This document shows, one piece after another, positions 8,397-15,115 of a stretch of 44,642 nucleotides of DNA. Source of the stretch: Planctomycetia bacterium (GTDB taxonomy: Bacteria; Planctomycetota; Planctomycetia; Gemmatales; HRBIN36); assembly GCA_016795155.1 (NCBI GenBank), contig JAEUIE010000052.1, positions 1 through 44,642 on the forward strand, written 5' to 3'. Positions within the stretch are counted from its first letter, which is position 1. Every line of letters starts with the position of its first letter. The position numbers and the translations under genes are program-made. The notes under the pieces were generated by a model. It was not told where the DNA came from and made no database searches. It saw only the letters and a list, made by a program, of their open reading frames with translations.

Positions 8397-9611
8397 ATGA
8401 TCAGGAAAAGTATCACACTCATTGCACTTCTGTCTTTGCTGGGCATCTGCCGGATGCCTCTCATTGCTCAGGATAAGTCAGCCGATGACATGCAGAAGGA
8501 ATTGCAGGCGCTGAATACGCTACGCAGCGAAGAATCCATCAACAAGAAACTGAAAGAAATTGCAGATGACAAGAAGTATGCGAAAGCCCTGGTGAAAGCC
8601 GGTGCTGCCCTGTTGCCCAAGAAGGAAGATAACACCTTCACCTATAGCAGCGCTCATATTCTTGGCATGGCAGCACTGGAAGTGCGTGAAAATAAAACCG
8701 CCATCGAGTTTCTGCTGATTGCCATTGATAAAGCCAATAAGGTTAAAAGCGTTCGCAAGCTTTCCAACAATCGCGTCTATCTGATGGAGGCTTACCTGGC
8801 CGATAATCGCCCCGCGGAAGCCGAGAAAATTGCCCGAAAGATCATTGCTACTCAAATCAATGCAGACGATGAAGAAGATCTCAATGTTCTTGCGACTACC
8901 CGATTTTATGCGGAACTGGATCTGGTTCGCGCCGTCATGCAACAAGGCAAATTCGAAGATGCTCAGAAACTGATGGACAATCTCCAAAAGAAAGCTGATG
9001 CAGATGCCTTTACTGGCCCAGCGAAAAATCTGATCTATGGCACGAAGGCTCAATTCCTGACCTACAAAGGCGACCTGGGCGATGCTATCAAGGTCTACGA
9101 ACGCATGATTGAAGACTCAGACAACGATGAACGCAAGGACCGGTATCGCGAAGTGATTGGCAACCTCTATGCTGATTCAGGCAATGTAGATAAAGCCTAC
9201 GACATACTCAGCGAGATTCTCAAGAAAAAACCTGACCAGGCTGGCTTGAATAATGATCTGGGTTACATCCTCGCTTCACATGATCGCAAGTTGGATGAAG
9301 CGGAGAAAATGATCAAAAAGGCTGTCGAAGCTGAACCTGAAAATCCTTCCTTCCTCGACAGCATGGCCTGGGTGCTTTTCAAACAGAAGAAGTACAAGGA
9401 AGCCAAGGAGTACATGCTCAAAGCCATCACCCATGAACGTGGCCGCAATACCGAACTCATGGAACACCTCGGTGATATCCAGATGGCTTTGAACGAAAAG
9501 GACGAAGCGAAGAAGTCCTACGAAGCCGCCCTGGCTGCAGTGACCTTCAACTACAAGGACCAGGCCAGAAAACCTGAGGTTGAAAAGAAACTGAAAGAGC
9601 TGACGAAGTAA
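8397..9611 (+). CDS. Secreted TPR-repeat protein
   Basis: A 404-residue exported protein. The N-terminus is a Sec-type signal peptide (MIRKSITLIALLSLLGI, likely cleaved after IAQ near residue 25). The rest is almost all helical, Lys/Asp/Glu-rich, with tetratricopeptide repeats that are clearest from residue 215 on (Y-x2-I-G-N-L-Y-A-D-S-G and L-N-N-D-L-G-Y-I-L-A, then FLDSMAWVLFKQKKYKEAKE). Such proteins act as scaffolds; no catalytic motif is visible. The start follows CAGGAG, and a textbook terminator (9637-9677) follows the stop, so the gene appears monocistronic. Confidence 0.82.
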   Translation: MIRKSITLIALLSLLGICRMPLIAQDKSADDMQKELQALNTLRSEESINKKLKEIADDKKYAKALVKAGAALLPKKEDNTFTYSSAHILGMAALEVRENKTAIEFLLIAIDKANKVKSVRKLSNNRVYLMEAYLADNRPAEAEKIARKIIATQINADDEEDLNVLATTRFYAELDLVRAVMQQGKFEDAQKLMDNLQKKADADAFTGPAKNLIYGTKAQFLTYKGDLGDAIKVYERMIEDSDNDERKDRYREVIGNLYADSGNVDKAYDILSEILKKKPDQAGLNNDLGYILASHDRKLDEAEKMIKKAVEAEPENPSFLDSMAWVLFKQKKYKEAKEYMLKAITHERGRNTELMEHLGDIQMALNEKDEAKKSYEAALAAVTFNYKDQARKPEVEKKLKELTK

Positions 9612-9636
9612 TCTGGCCTGACTCAATACGAGTCGT

Positions 9637-9677
9637 CATGTCATCAGTGCACGAGTTGCCTGATGACATGCTTTTTT
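9637..9677 (+). terminator. Rho-independent terminator of the TPR gene
   Basis: Perfect 11-bp stem (9637-9647 with 9660-9670), extended by three inner pairs, followed by C and six T (9672-9677). It lies 25 nt after the TPR stop codon. The neighbouring SDR frame is open through it, so the SDR gene must start downstream. Confidence 0.88.
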
Positions 9678-9752
9678 CCCGAAACCCGTGCCACACTCCG
9701 GCGGGGTGTGGTTGCTGAATGGAAACAATCAATGCAACCTGGGACAAGTGAA

Positions 9753-10514
9753 ATGTCCAAGCTGTTTGATCTATCAGGAAAAATTGCGTTGGTAACCGGT
9801 GGAAGCAAAGGGCTGGGCAAAGCCATGGCTCGCGGCCTGGCTGAAGCTGGTGCTGACATTGCCATCAGCAGCAGAAATCAGTCAGAACTCGACGAAGCAA
9901 TGAAAGAAATACTGGCAGGCACCAAGAGGAAAGGTAAGTCGTTCGTCGCCGATCTGAGCCAACGTGAAGAATCGAAACGATTGGCAGACGCTGTCATCAA
10001 AGAGTTTGGACGGATTGATATTCTCGTCAACAATGCCGGTTCCAACATCGTTTCGGCTATTGATGCCATCAAGGATCAGGATTGGGACTACATTCTGGAA
10101 CTCAATCTATCTTCAGCGATGGCGCTGACTCGTGCCGTGGTGCCAGGCATGAAAGAACGCAAATGGGGTCGCATCATCCACATTTCATCCACCTTCGGAT
10201 TTGTCTCCAAGGAAAAACGCAATGCTTATTCTGCAACCAAATCAGGTTTGCTGGGAATGACGCGAGCCAGTTCGATGGATGTTGGGCCTTATGGCATCAC
10301 GGTAAACTGTATCGCCCCAGGGCCATTTCTGACCGATTTGCCTATGAGTTTGCTCAATGAAACAGAAAAGAAAGCATTCAGTGACCACACTTCACTGGGA
10401 CGATGGGGGCAACCTGATGAACTCCAGGGCCCGATAGTGTTTCTCGCCAGCGATGCTGCAGCTTATGTCACAGGCACATGCCTGGTGGTTGATGGCGGAT
10501 ATCTGACTAAATAG
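9753..10514 (+). CDS. Short-chain dehydrogenase/reductase
   Basis: A classical SDR NAD(P)H-dependent oxidoreductase of 253 residues. It shows the cofactor loop TGGSKGLG (residues 15-22), the structural NNAG, a catalytic Ser in HISST, Y-x3-K in NAYSATKSG (about 159-163), and the C-terminal GTCLVVDGGY typical of FabG- and gluconate-5-dehydrogenase-like enzymes. The substrate cannot be assigned. The open frame extends upstream to 9663, but that part begins inside the preceding terminator and includes Arg-rich, non-conserved residues. The ATG at 9753 gives the family-typical N-terminus (MSKLFDLSGKIALVTGG). A second ATG at 9732 is possible. Confidence 0.88.
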   Translation: MSKLFDLSGKIALVTGGSKGLGKAMARGLAEAGADIAISSRNQSELDEAMKEILAGTKRKGKSFVADLSQREESKRLADAVIKEFGRIDILVNNAGSNIVSAIDAIKDQDWDYILELNLSSAMALTRAVVPGMKERKWGRIIHISSTFGFVSKEKRNAYSATKSGLLGMTRASSMDVGPYGITVNCIAPGPFLTDLPMSLLNETEKKAFSDHTSLGRWGQPDELQGPIVFLASDAAAYVTGTCLVVDGGYLTK

Positions 10515-10529
10515 CTTCTGATGTCGTGG

Positions 10530-10548
10530 GTCACGATTGTATCGTGAC
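10530..10548. terminator. Perfect hairpin after the SDR gene
   Basis: 8-bp perfect stem (10530-10537 and 10541-10548) with a TGT loop, 15 nt after the SDR stop. There is no T tract, so it may be a Rho-assisted 3' end or an RNA-stabilising hairpin. Confidence 0.45.
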
Positions 10549-10585
10549 AGTGTTAAGCGACGTCTTAGCGTATAATCCCCCTGAT

Positions 10586-10604
10586 GACACGTTTTAAACG
10601 TGTC
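10586..10604. terminator. Palindrome downstream of nfu
   Basis: A 19-bp palindrome (9-bp arms around a single T at 10595), 6 nt beyond the stop of the minus-strand nfu gene. It could form a 7-bp stem with a 5-nt loop in RNA, or be a protein-binding dyad. No T run follows on the minus strand. Confidence 0.45.
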
Positions 10605-10610
10605 CCACAT

Positions 10611-10859
10611 TCATCGCTCTGGCGTTATCTCGATATAGTTCACTTCTGGCACCAGTTCCTGGAGTCGCCTCTCAATCCCCATGATCAGCGACATCGCGGT
10701 GCTGGGGCACGATTGGCAGGCGCCCTGCAGATGCACTTGCACCACACCATCGCTGTCCACGCCGGCCAGTTTCAATTCCAACCCGGATGCCTGCAGTGCA
10801 GGTACCAGTGAAGTGCGAAAAGCTTCTTCTACACGCTGTGATAACTCATTGGTCAGCAT
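10611..10859 (-). CDS. NifU-like C-terminal domain Fe-S scaffold protein
   Basis: An 82-residue protein that is just the Nfu/NifU C-terminal domain, which binds a 4Fe-4S cluster between two subunits through C-x2-C and passes it to client proteins. The motif is visible in GACQSCPSTAMSLIMGIERR, with VEEAFRTSLVPALQASG before it and LQELVPEV after it. The length fits the stand-alone Nfu form. The start overlaps the last 7 nt of ribF, so translation is probably coupled; the pairing of an Fe-S carrier with FAD synthesis is functionally reasonable but may be accidental. Confidence 0.9.
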   Translation of the reverse strand: MLTNELSQRVEEAFRTSLVPALQASGLELKLAGVDSDGVVQVHLQGACQSCPSTAMSLIMGIERRLQELVPEVNYIEITPER

Positions 10860-11806
10860 GATGATACCGTTCCTGTAGACCTTTTCACTATTTTATCCAC
10901 CTGCTGAATGTCCCGTTGTAACTGCGATTGCAAAGCCTGAAGAGATGCAAAGGGCTGTGTATCGCGCAGACGGGCGATGAATTGTAACGTTATCGTTTTG
11001 CCGTACAGGTCGCCCTGAAAACCGAGCAGGTGGGCTTCTACTTTCCGGTGCATCACACCAAACGTAGGGTTAGGCCCGATATTGACTGCAGCCGGCCAGG
11101 CGTTGCCTTCACATTGTGCCAGGCAGGCATAGACGCCATCGCGAGGAATCAGCGTCTGGATGTTGGCAAGGTTACCGGTAGGAAAGCCAATCTTACTGCC
11201 TCGATGATCTCCGTGAACTACCGTGCCATACAGAGAATAGGTGCGTGCCAGTGCTTGATTAGCGACTGGTATATTTCCCTGCTTCAGCGCCTGCCGGATC
11301 ACGGAACTCGATATTTTGGTTCCATCCTGATAGATGTCATCCACGATATCCAAAGGCACTTTTATATTGTTGCACCATTTTTCAAGGTGCTCAACGGCGC
11401 CCTGTCGATCTTTCCCGAAACAGAAATTCCGACCTTCCACCATGCCACGAATCTGCAGTTGCAAAACCAGTAACTCGTTCCAGAAACCCCAGGCGGAGAG
11501 TTCAAGCAGGTGCGGGGAGGTCTTAAGAACCAGAATCGACTCGATGTTAAATTGCCTTATTAACTGGATGCGTTCATCGAGTGTAGTTAGTTGTTCCAGT
11601 GAATAATCAGGCTTCAGTACTTTGATAGGCGGCGGATCAAACGTTATCACCATGCCAGGCAACTGCATCAACTTCTGCCGATCATTCAATCGACGCAAGA
11701 GTGCAGCATGCCCTTGATGTACTCCATCAAAATTCCCAATGGTAACTACGTGATTCTGGATAGTTTGTGGGGCAGGGCTTAAGCCATCCCAATGAATGAC
11801 ATTCAT
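10853..11806 (-). CDS. ribF: Bifunctional riboflavin kinase/FAD synthetase
   Basis: RibF phosphorylates riboflavin to FMN and adenylylates FMN to FAD in the cytoplasm. The N-terminal nucleotidyltransferase domain starts with VVTIGNFDGVHQGHAALLRR (G-x-F-D-G-V-H-x-G-H); the C-terminal kinase domain holds HGDHRGSKIGFPTGNLA and a GVYA segment. The length of 317 residues is normal. No strong ribosome-binding site is seen before the ATG at 11806, but the conserved region begins about 20 residues in, so this start fits. It overlaps nfu downstream by 7 nt. The 229-bp gap to the divergent lipoprotein gene should hold promoters for both directions; I could not pick convincing boxes. Confidence 0.93.
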   Translation of the reverse strand: MNVIHWDGLSPAPQTIQNHVVTIGNFDGVHQGHAALLRRLNDRQKLMQLPGMVITFDPPPIKVLKPDYSLEQLTTLDERIQLIRQFNIESILVLKTSPHLLELSAWGFWNELLVLQLQIRGMVEGRNFCFGKDRQGAVEHLEKWCNNIKVPLDIVDDIYQDGTKISSSVIRQALKQGNIPVANQALARTYSLYGTVVHGDHRGSKIGFPTGNLANIQTLIPRDGVYACLAQCEGNAWPAAVNIGPNPTFGVMHRKVEAHLLGFQGDLYGKTITLQFIARLRDTQPFASLQALQSQLQRDIQQVDKIVKRSTGTVSSC

Positions 11807-12035
11807 GCCATCATTCTAGGAAACCAGTCAGAGAATTGTTTTTCATTTTCGACTTGAATGCAAGTTGAAAGTAATTCCCGCTAATTTGCCTGTCTTGCCA
11901 CGATAGGTCTATTTAAGCGTACTTTCGGTAGAATCGTTAATCTCGTTACGTCCAGCCATCCGATCAAATGACAGAGTGCCTCGCGCCGGCAGCGTTCCTG
12001 CCGTGGCAACGGTACGCGGTGCAAGGATGCCAACC

Positions 12036-12728
12036 ATGCGGGTGAAGCCCTCACGATACCTACTTGGAGCCATCGTGCTTGCCAGCCTGCTTCAAAGTGG
12101 GTGTGGTCTGTACAAACAGCTAGGCAGCAACCTCATTGCCGATCCGCTGCATTGGGATCGCTTCTCCGACGCATGCGGCAGGCATCTGCGTGATAAACAC
12201 CTGGCTGATGAAGCCTGGGATGAAATCTGCTCCCGTGATGGTGATGTCTACTCCCGTCATTACCGACGAGGCTTTTATGACGGCTTCCGCGACTACATGG
12301 ACATGGGCGGAACAGGTGATCCACCAACGACTCCACCACGAACTTACTGGCGGTTGTATTACCAGAATCCCGAAGGACATGAAGCCATCCAGGACTGGTT
12401 TGCAGGGTTTAAACACGGTTCCAGTGTTGCCCAGGCCAGCGGTTTGCGCGATTATGTAACGGTACCGGTTTCGTCAGTGCCACCACGTGAAATTTTGACG
12501 GATATTGCACCACCGGGCGAACCAGAGGCGATTACCAAACCTGCGACACCACCGGCCAAGTCACAGGACAAAGTACCCGGCACCGACAAGGAAGGGCCTG
12601 TCAAGCCTCCGGTCACACCACCGAAAACTGCACAAGGAAAACCCATGCCACCACCTGCACCACCCATTATTCAGGTGGAACGCATGATTGCACCTCCTGT
12701 TCCCAACCGATCGAACCCACCGCGCTAG
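12036..12728 (+). CDS. Lipoprotein of the exopolysaccharide locus, unknown family
   Basis: A 230-residue lipoprotein with lipobox L-Q-S-G-C (Cys23). After it comes a compact region with many Trp, Tyr and Asp residues (DPLHWDRFSDACGRHLRDKH, a YSRHYRRGFYDGFRDYMDMGG segment, YWRLYYQNPEGHEAIQDWFAGF). The last 75 residues are Pro/Lys-rich and probably span the periplasm or peptidoglycan. I do not recognise the domain. The gene ends 39 bp before the Wza-like export gene on the same strand, so they probably form one operon and this may be an accessory outer-membrane subunit of the exporter. The ATG at 12036 follows AAGG (12023-12026); upstream in-frame Mets lack a good site. Confidence 0.7.
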   Translation: MRVKPSRYLLGAIVLASLLQSGCGLYKQLGSNLIADPLHWDRFSDACGRHLRDKHLADEAWDEICSRDGDVYSRHYRRGFYDGFRDYMDMGGTGDPPTTPPRTYWRLYYQNPEGHEAIQDWFAGFKHGSSVAQASGLRDYVTVPVSSVPPREILTDIAPPGEPEAITKPATPPAKSQDKVPGTDKEGPVKPPVTPPKTAQGKPMPPPAPPIIQVERMIAPPVPNRSNPPR

Positions 12729-12767
12729 GGAAGTTCAGTCAGCAGGAACAGACGGTGGAGTCTGCAG

Positions 12768-14177
12768 ATGGAGAGTACCAAAATGGCTGAGTCAATCATG
12801 AAATGGCGCCTTGGAAAGAAGACAGCTATGTTCAACGGAATGAAAATCCTGTCAGCCTGGGCTGTAGTCATGCTGATATCTGGCGGGCTGTCCGGCTGTG
12901 CATCGTTGTCCAATCCAACTGCTAATGCGATTCCCGTAAATCGTCTTCCCCGGGAAATGCTGGGTGAGTCACGGGAAATTGAACAGACCATCCCGGAAAA
13001 ATTCCTGAAAGCACCCAAGCAGGATCCTTATATACTCCAGCCGAATGATGTGCTCGGTGTTTACATTAGAAACGTCACTGGTGATGAGAAATCCATACCA
13101 CCGGTCGTGCAATTACCTGATACTCGATTGCCCCCGTCTATCGGGTTTCCATTCGTCATCCGGGATGATGGAACAGTATCATTGCCATTGTCGCCAGAAC
13201 CCATTAAAGTGGCTGGCTTGAGCATTGTGGAAGCGGAAAAAGAGATCAAAAGACACTACATTGAAGTCTGGCAGATTCTGAAACCGGAAAACGCCAGCGT
13301 TTCCGTGACCATACAGAAACAACGCACCAATGCAGTATATGTGCTCAGGCAGGATTCCGGTTCGGTGACGTTTGGTCAAGGTGGATTAAACAACACCAAG
13401 CGTGGTACCGGCATCGTGCTTGATCTGCAATTCAATGAAAGCGACGTCGCAACTGCCTTGTCTCGAACCGGTGGATTGCCGGGCCTCGATGCCAAGAACG
13501 AAGTGCTGATCTTCCGCGGAGCTTATCGTCCCGGGAAGGATGGTCAACTGGTCATGCCCGATCTTAAGAAGATCAAGACAGGCAAAACCGTGCTGACCAA
13601 GGATGCTGAAGGCAACACCGGGCTGGAAGTAGTTCGCATTCCGCTGCGATTGAAGCCAGGTGCCGTTGTGCCATATTTGCCAGAAGATGTACGACTGGGT
13701 GATGGCGATGCGGTCTTCATCGAAACCCGTGAAACAGAACTCTACTACACTGGCGGGTTGTTGCCTCCTGGTGAATTTACTCTCCCGCGAGATTACGACC
13801 TTGATGTTCTGGAAGCGGTGGGACAGGCACACGGTCCGCTGTTCAACGGTGCTCAGTCCGCGACTAACTTTGGCGGTACGTTCGTCGGTGGCGGTCTGGG
13901 CAGCCCCAATCCCACCTGCTTGACCATTGTTCGACAGTGGCATGAAGGCAAGAGTGTAATCATTCGCGTCGATCTCGCCAAAGCGCTGGTTGACCCCCGT
14001 GAACGCATACTTGTCAAGCCAGGCGATTTTCTGATCCTGCAGGAATCCTTTGGCGAAAGCTTTGCACGTTACATTACCCAAACCTTCAACTTCAATTACT
14101 TCAGTAGCATCCTCAATACAACTAACAGTACAGGTGGCATCAATACTTCGATTAGCTTTTCTGGTCGATCACCATAA
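12768..14177 (+). CDS. Polysaccharide export protein (Wza-like, Poly_export/SLBB)
   Basis: An outer-membrane polysaccharide export lipoprotein of 469 residues. The lipobox L-S-G-C (Cys44) lies after a long N-region, so a later start (ATG at 12828 or 12840) is possible; the first ATG has GGAG 7 nt upstream. DPYILQPNDVLGVYI opens the Poly_export domain (D-x-Y-x-[IL]-x-P-[GN]-D), and the FVIRDDGTVSLPL block and the VAGLSIVEAEKEIKRHY helix complete it. A soluble-ligand-binding beta-grasp (SLBB)-like segment (YYTGGLLPPGEFTLPRDYDL followed by DVLEAVGQAHG) comes later. It forms the channel through which the polymer made by the WecA-like and Wzc genes would leave the cell. It converges on cpsB, with a strong terminator at 14198-14235. 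Confidence 0.88.
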   Translation: MESTKMAESIMKWRLGKKTAMFNGMKILSAWAVVMLISGGLSGCASLSNPTANAIPVNRLPREMLGESREIEQTIPEKFLKAPKQDPYILQPNDVLGVYIRNVTGDEKSIPPVVQLPDTRLPPSIGFPFVIRDDGTVSLPLSPEPIKVAGLSIVEAEKEIKRHYIEVWQILKPENASVSVTIQKQRTNAVYVLRQDSGSVTFGQGGLNNTKRGTGIVLDLQFNESDVATALSRTGGLPGLDAKNEVLIFRGAYRPGKDGQLVMPDLKKIKTGKTVLTKDAEGNTGLEVVRIPLRLKPGAVVPYLPEDVRLGDGDAVFIETRETELYYTGGLLPPGEFTLPRDYDLDVLEAVGQAHGPLFNGAQSATNFGGTFVGGGLGSPNPTCLTIVRQWHEGKSVIIRVDLAKALVDPRERILVKPGDFLILQESFGESFARYITQTFNFNYFSSILNTTNSTGGINTSISFSGRSP

Positions 14178-14197
14178 TCATTTTGAACGATCAATCG

Positions 14198-14235
14198 CAC
14201 AGCAGGTGGCCTAGAGCTTCCTGCTGTGTTTATTT
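14198..14235 (+). terminator. Rho-independent terminator of the Wza-like operon
   Basis: Perfect 9-bp stem (14198-14206 with 14220-14228), a 13-nt loop and a TTTATTT tail (14229-14235), 20 nt after the stop. The tail overlaps the last codons of the convergent cpsB-like gene. Confidence 0.82.
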
Positions 14236-15030
14236 GCGCAGCTTGCTCCACCACTGGGAAACAAACCAGAACAAGTTGCGTGGGGCCTGGGGGGGATCAA
14301 TCCGCAGTGGCAATCCTTGCAGAATGGCCATGCCGTTCAGTCCGCATATGCGATTTGCCCGCAGTGAATCAGTCCACTTGTAGATGATCTGAGCAGCTTC
14401 CGCCATGAGCGGCGGTCGGCGGCCCGGACTGTGACCATCCGAACCGATCACATGTACAAACCCGCGCTGCACCCACGATTTGATCGCCTGCCCGTGTCGT
14501 TTCGTCATCGGCATGGTGACATTGCCCGTCGAAAGCTGAAACAGACAGCCCAGACGAATTAGTTCTTCCGCGGTGGAATCTGAAAAAAGCAGTTCCTGAA
14601 CCTGTTCCGGGTGAGCCAGAATGGGTCGTATTCCACGCTGCATCAGCCCTGCAACAATGGGTCGTAAATCGATAAAGACCGCGTGGGGTAGTTCGATCAG
14701 CATGAATTGCCCACGGTCTGCAATCGATAGATATTGCTTCTCATCGACACTCTGCAAGGTGCGTGGATGCACCATCACTTCGGCGCCAGGCATGACAGCA
14801 AGGGGCAATTTATTCTCGCGTACGGTGTCTTGCAGGAGTTTGATATGCTGACGTATCAGGTCAGGAGTCACAGCAGGATATTGTTCATTCTGATGTGCCA
14901 GCGCATGCACCGCTCCCACGCCTTGTCGGGCGAGCATTCTGCACATCTCAATGGCATCTGCCACTTGCCTGGGTCCATCATCCAGTCCAGCCAGCAGATG
15001 ACAGTGCATATCGACTATCGGAATCATCAA
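14230..15030 (-). CDS. CpsB/CapC-family PHP tyrosine-protein phosphatase
   Basis: A manganese-dependent PHP-fold phosphatase that removes phosphate from the tyrosine tail of Wzc-type kinases and so controls polymer length. The N-terminus IVDMHCHLLAGLDDG is the metal-binding signature (D-x-H-C-H-x-L-x-G-x-D-D-G). Later metal ligands are visible in AVMPGAEVMVHP, RPILAHPEQVQELL and HVIGSDGHSPGRRPP. The length of 266 residues is typical. It has AGGA before the start and is the third gene of the minus-strand arm behind the WecA-like and wzc genes. A textbook terminator (15062-15094) sits between it and wzc, so its expression is probably lower than, or separate from, that of the kinase. Confidence 0.9.
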   Translation of the reverse strand: MMIPIVDMHCHLLAGLDDGPRQVADAIEMCRMLARQGVGAVHALAHQNEQYPAVTPDLIRQHIKLLQDTVRENKLPLAVMPGAEVMVHPRTLQSVDEKQYLSIADRGQFMLIELPHAVFIDLRPIVAGLMQRGIRPILAHPEQVQELLFSDSTAEELIRLGCLFQLSTGNVTMPMTKRHGQAIKSWVQRGFVHVIGSDGHSPGRRPPLMAEAAQIIYKWTDSLRANRICGLNGMAILQGLPLRIDPPQAPRNLFWFVSQWWSKLRK

Positions 15031-15061
15031 GGCTTTCCTGTCCCGGTCCCGTTTAAACTAC

Positions 15062-15094
15062 AAAAAAACAGCCCGTGTTGTTGAACACGGGCTG
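15062..15094 (-). terminator. Rho-independent terminator between wzc and cpsB
   Basis: Perfect 11-bp stem (15069-15079 with 15084-15094) and a 4-nt loop, followed on the minus strand by seven T (15068-15062). It lies 22 nt after the wzc stop and 32 nt before the cpsB start, splitting the apparent operon. Confidence 0.92.
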
Positions 15095-15115
15095 CTGGTA
15101 CTGCCATGTGAGATG

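Noticed and set aside
10549-10576. TATAAT at 10571-10576 as a promoter
   Set aside because: No acceptable -35 at 15-18 nt and no gene on that strand to the right.
13386-14081. 231-residue minus-strand frame inside the Wza-like gene
   Set aside because: Shadow of a conserved export protein with no domain of its own.
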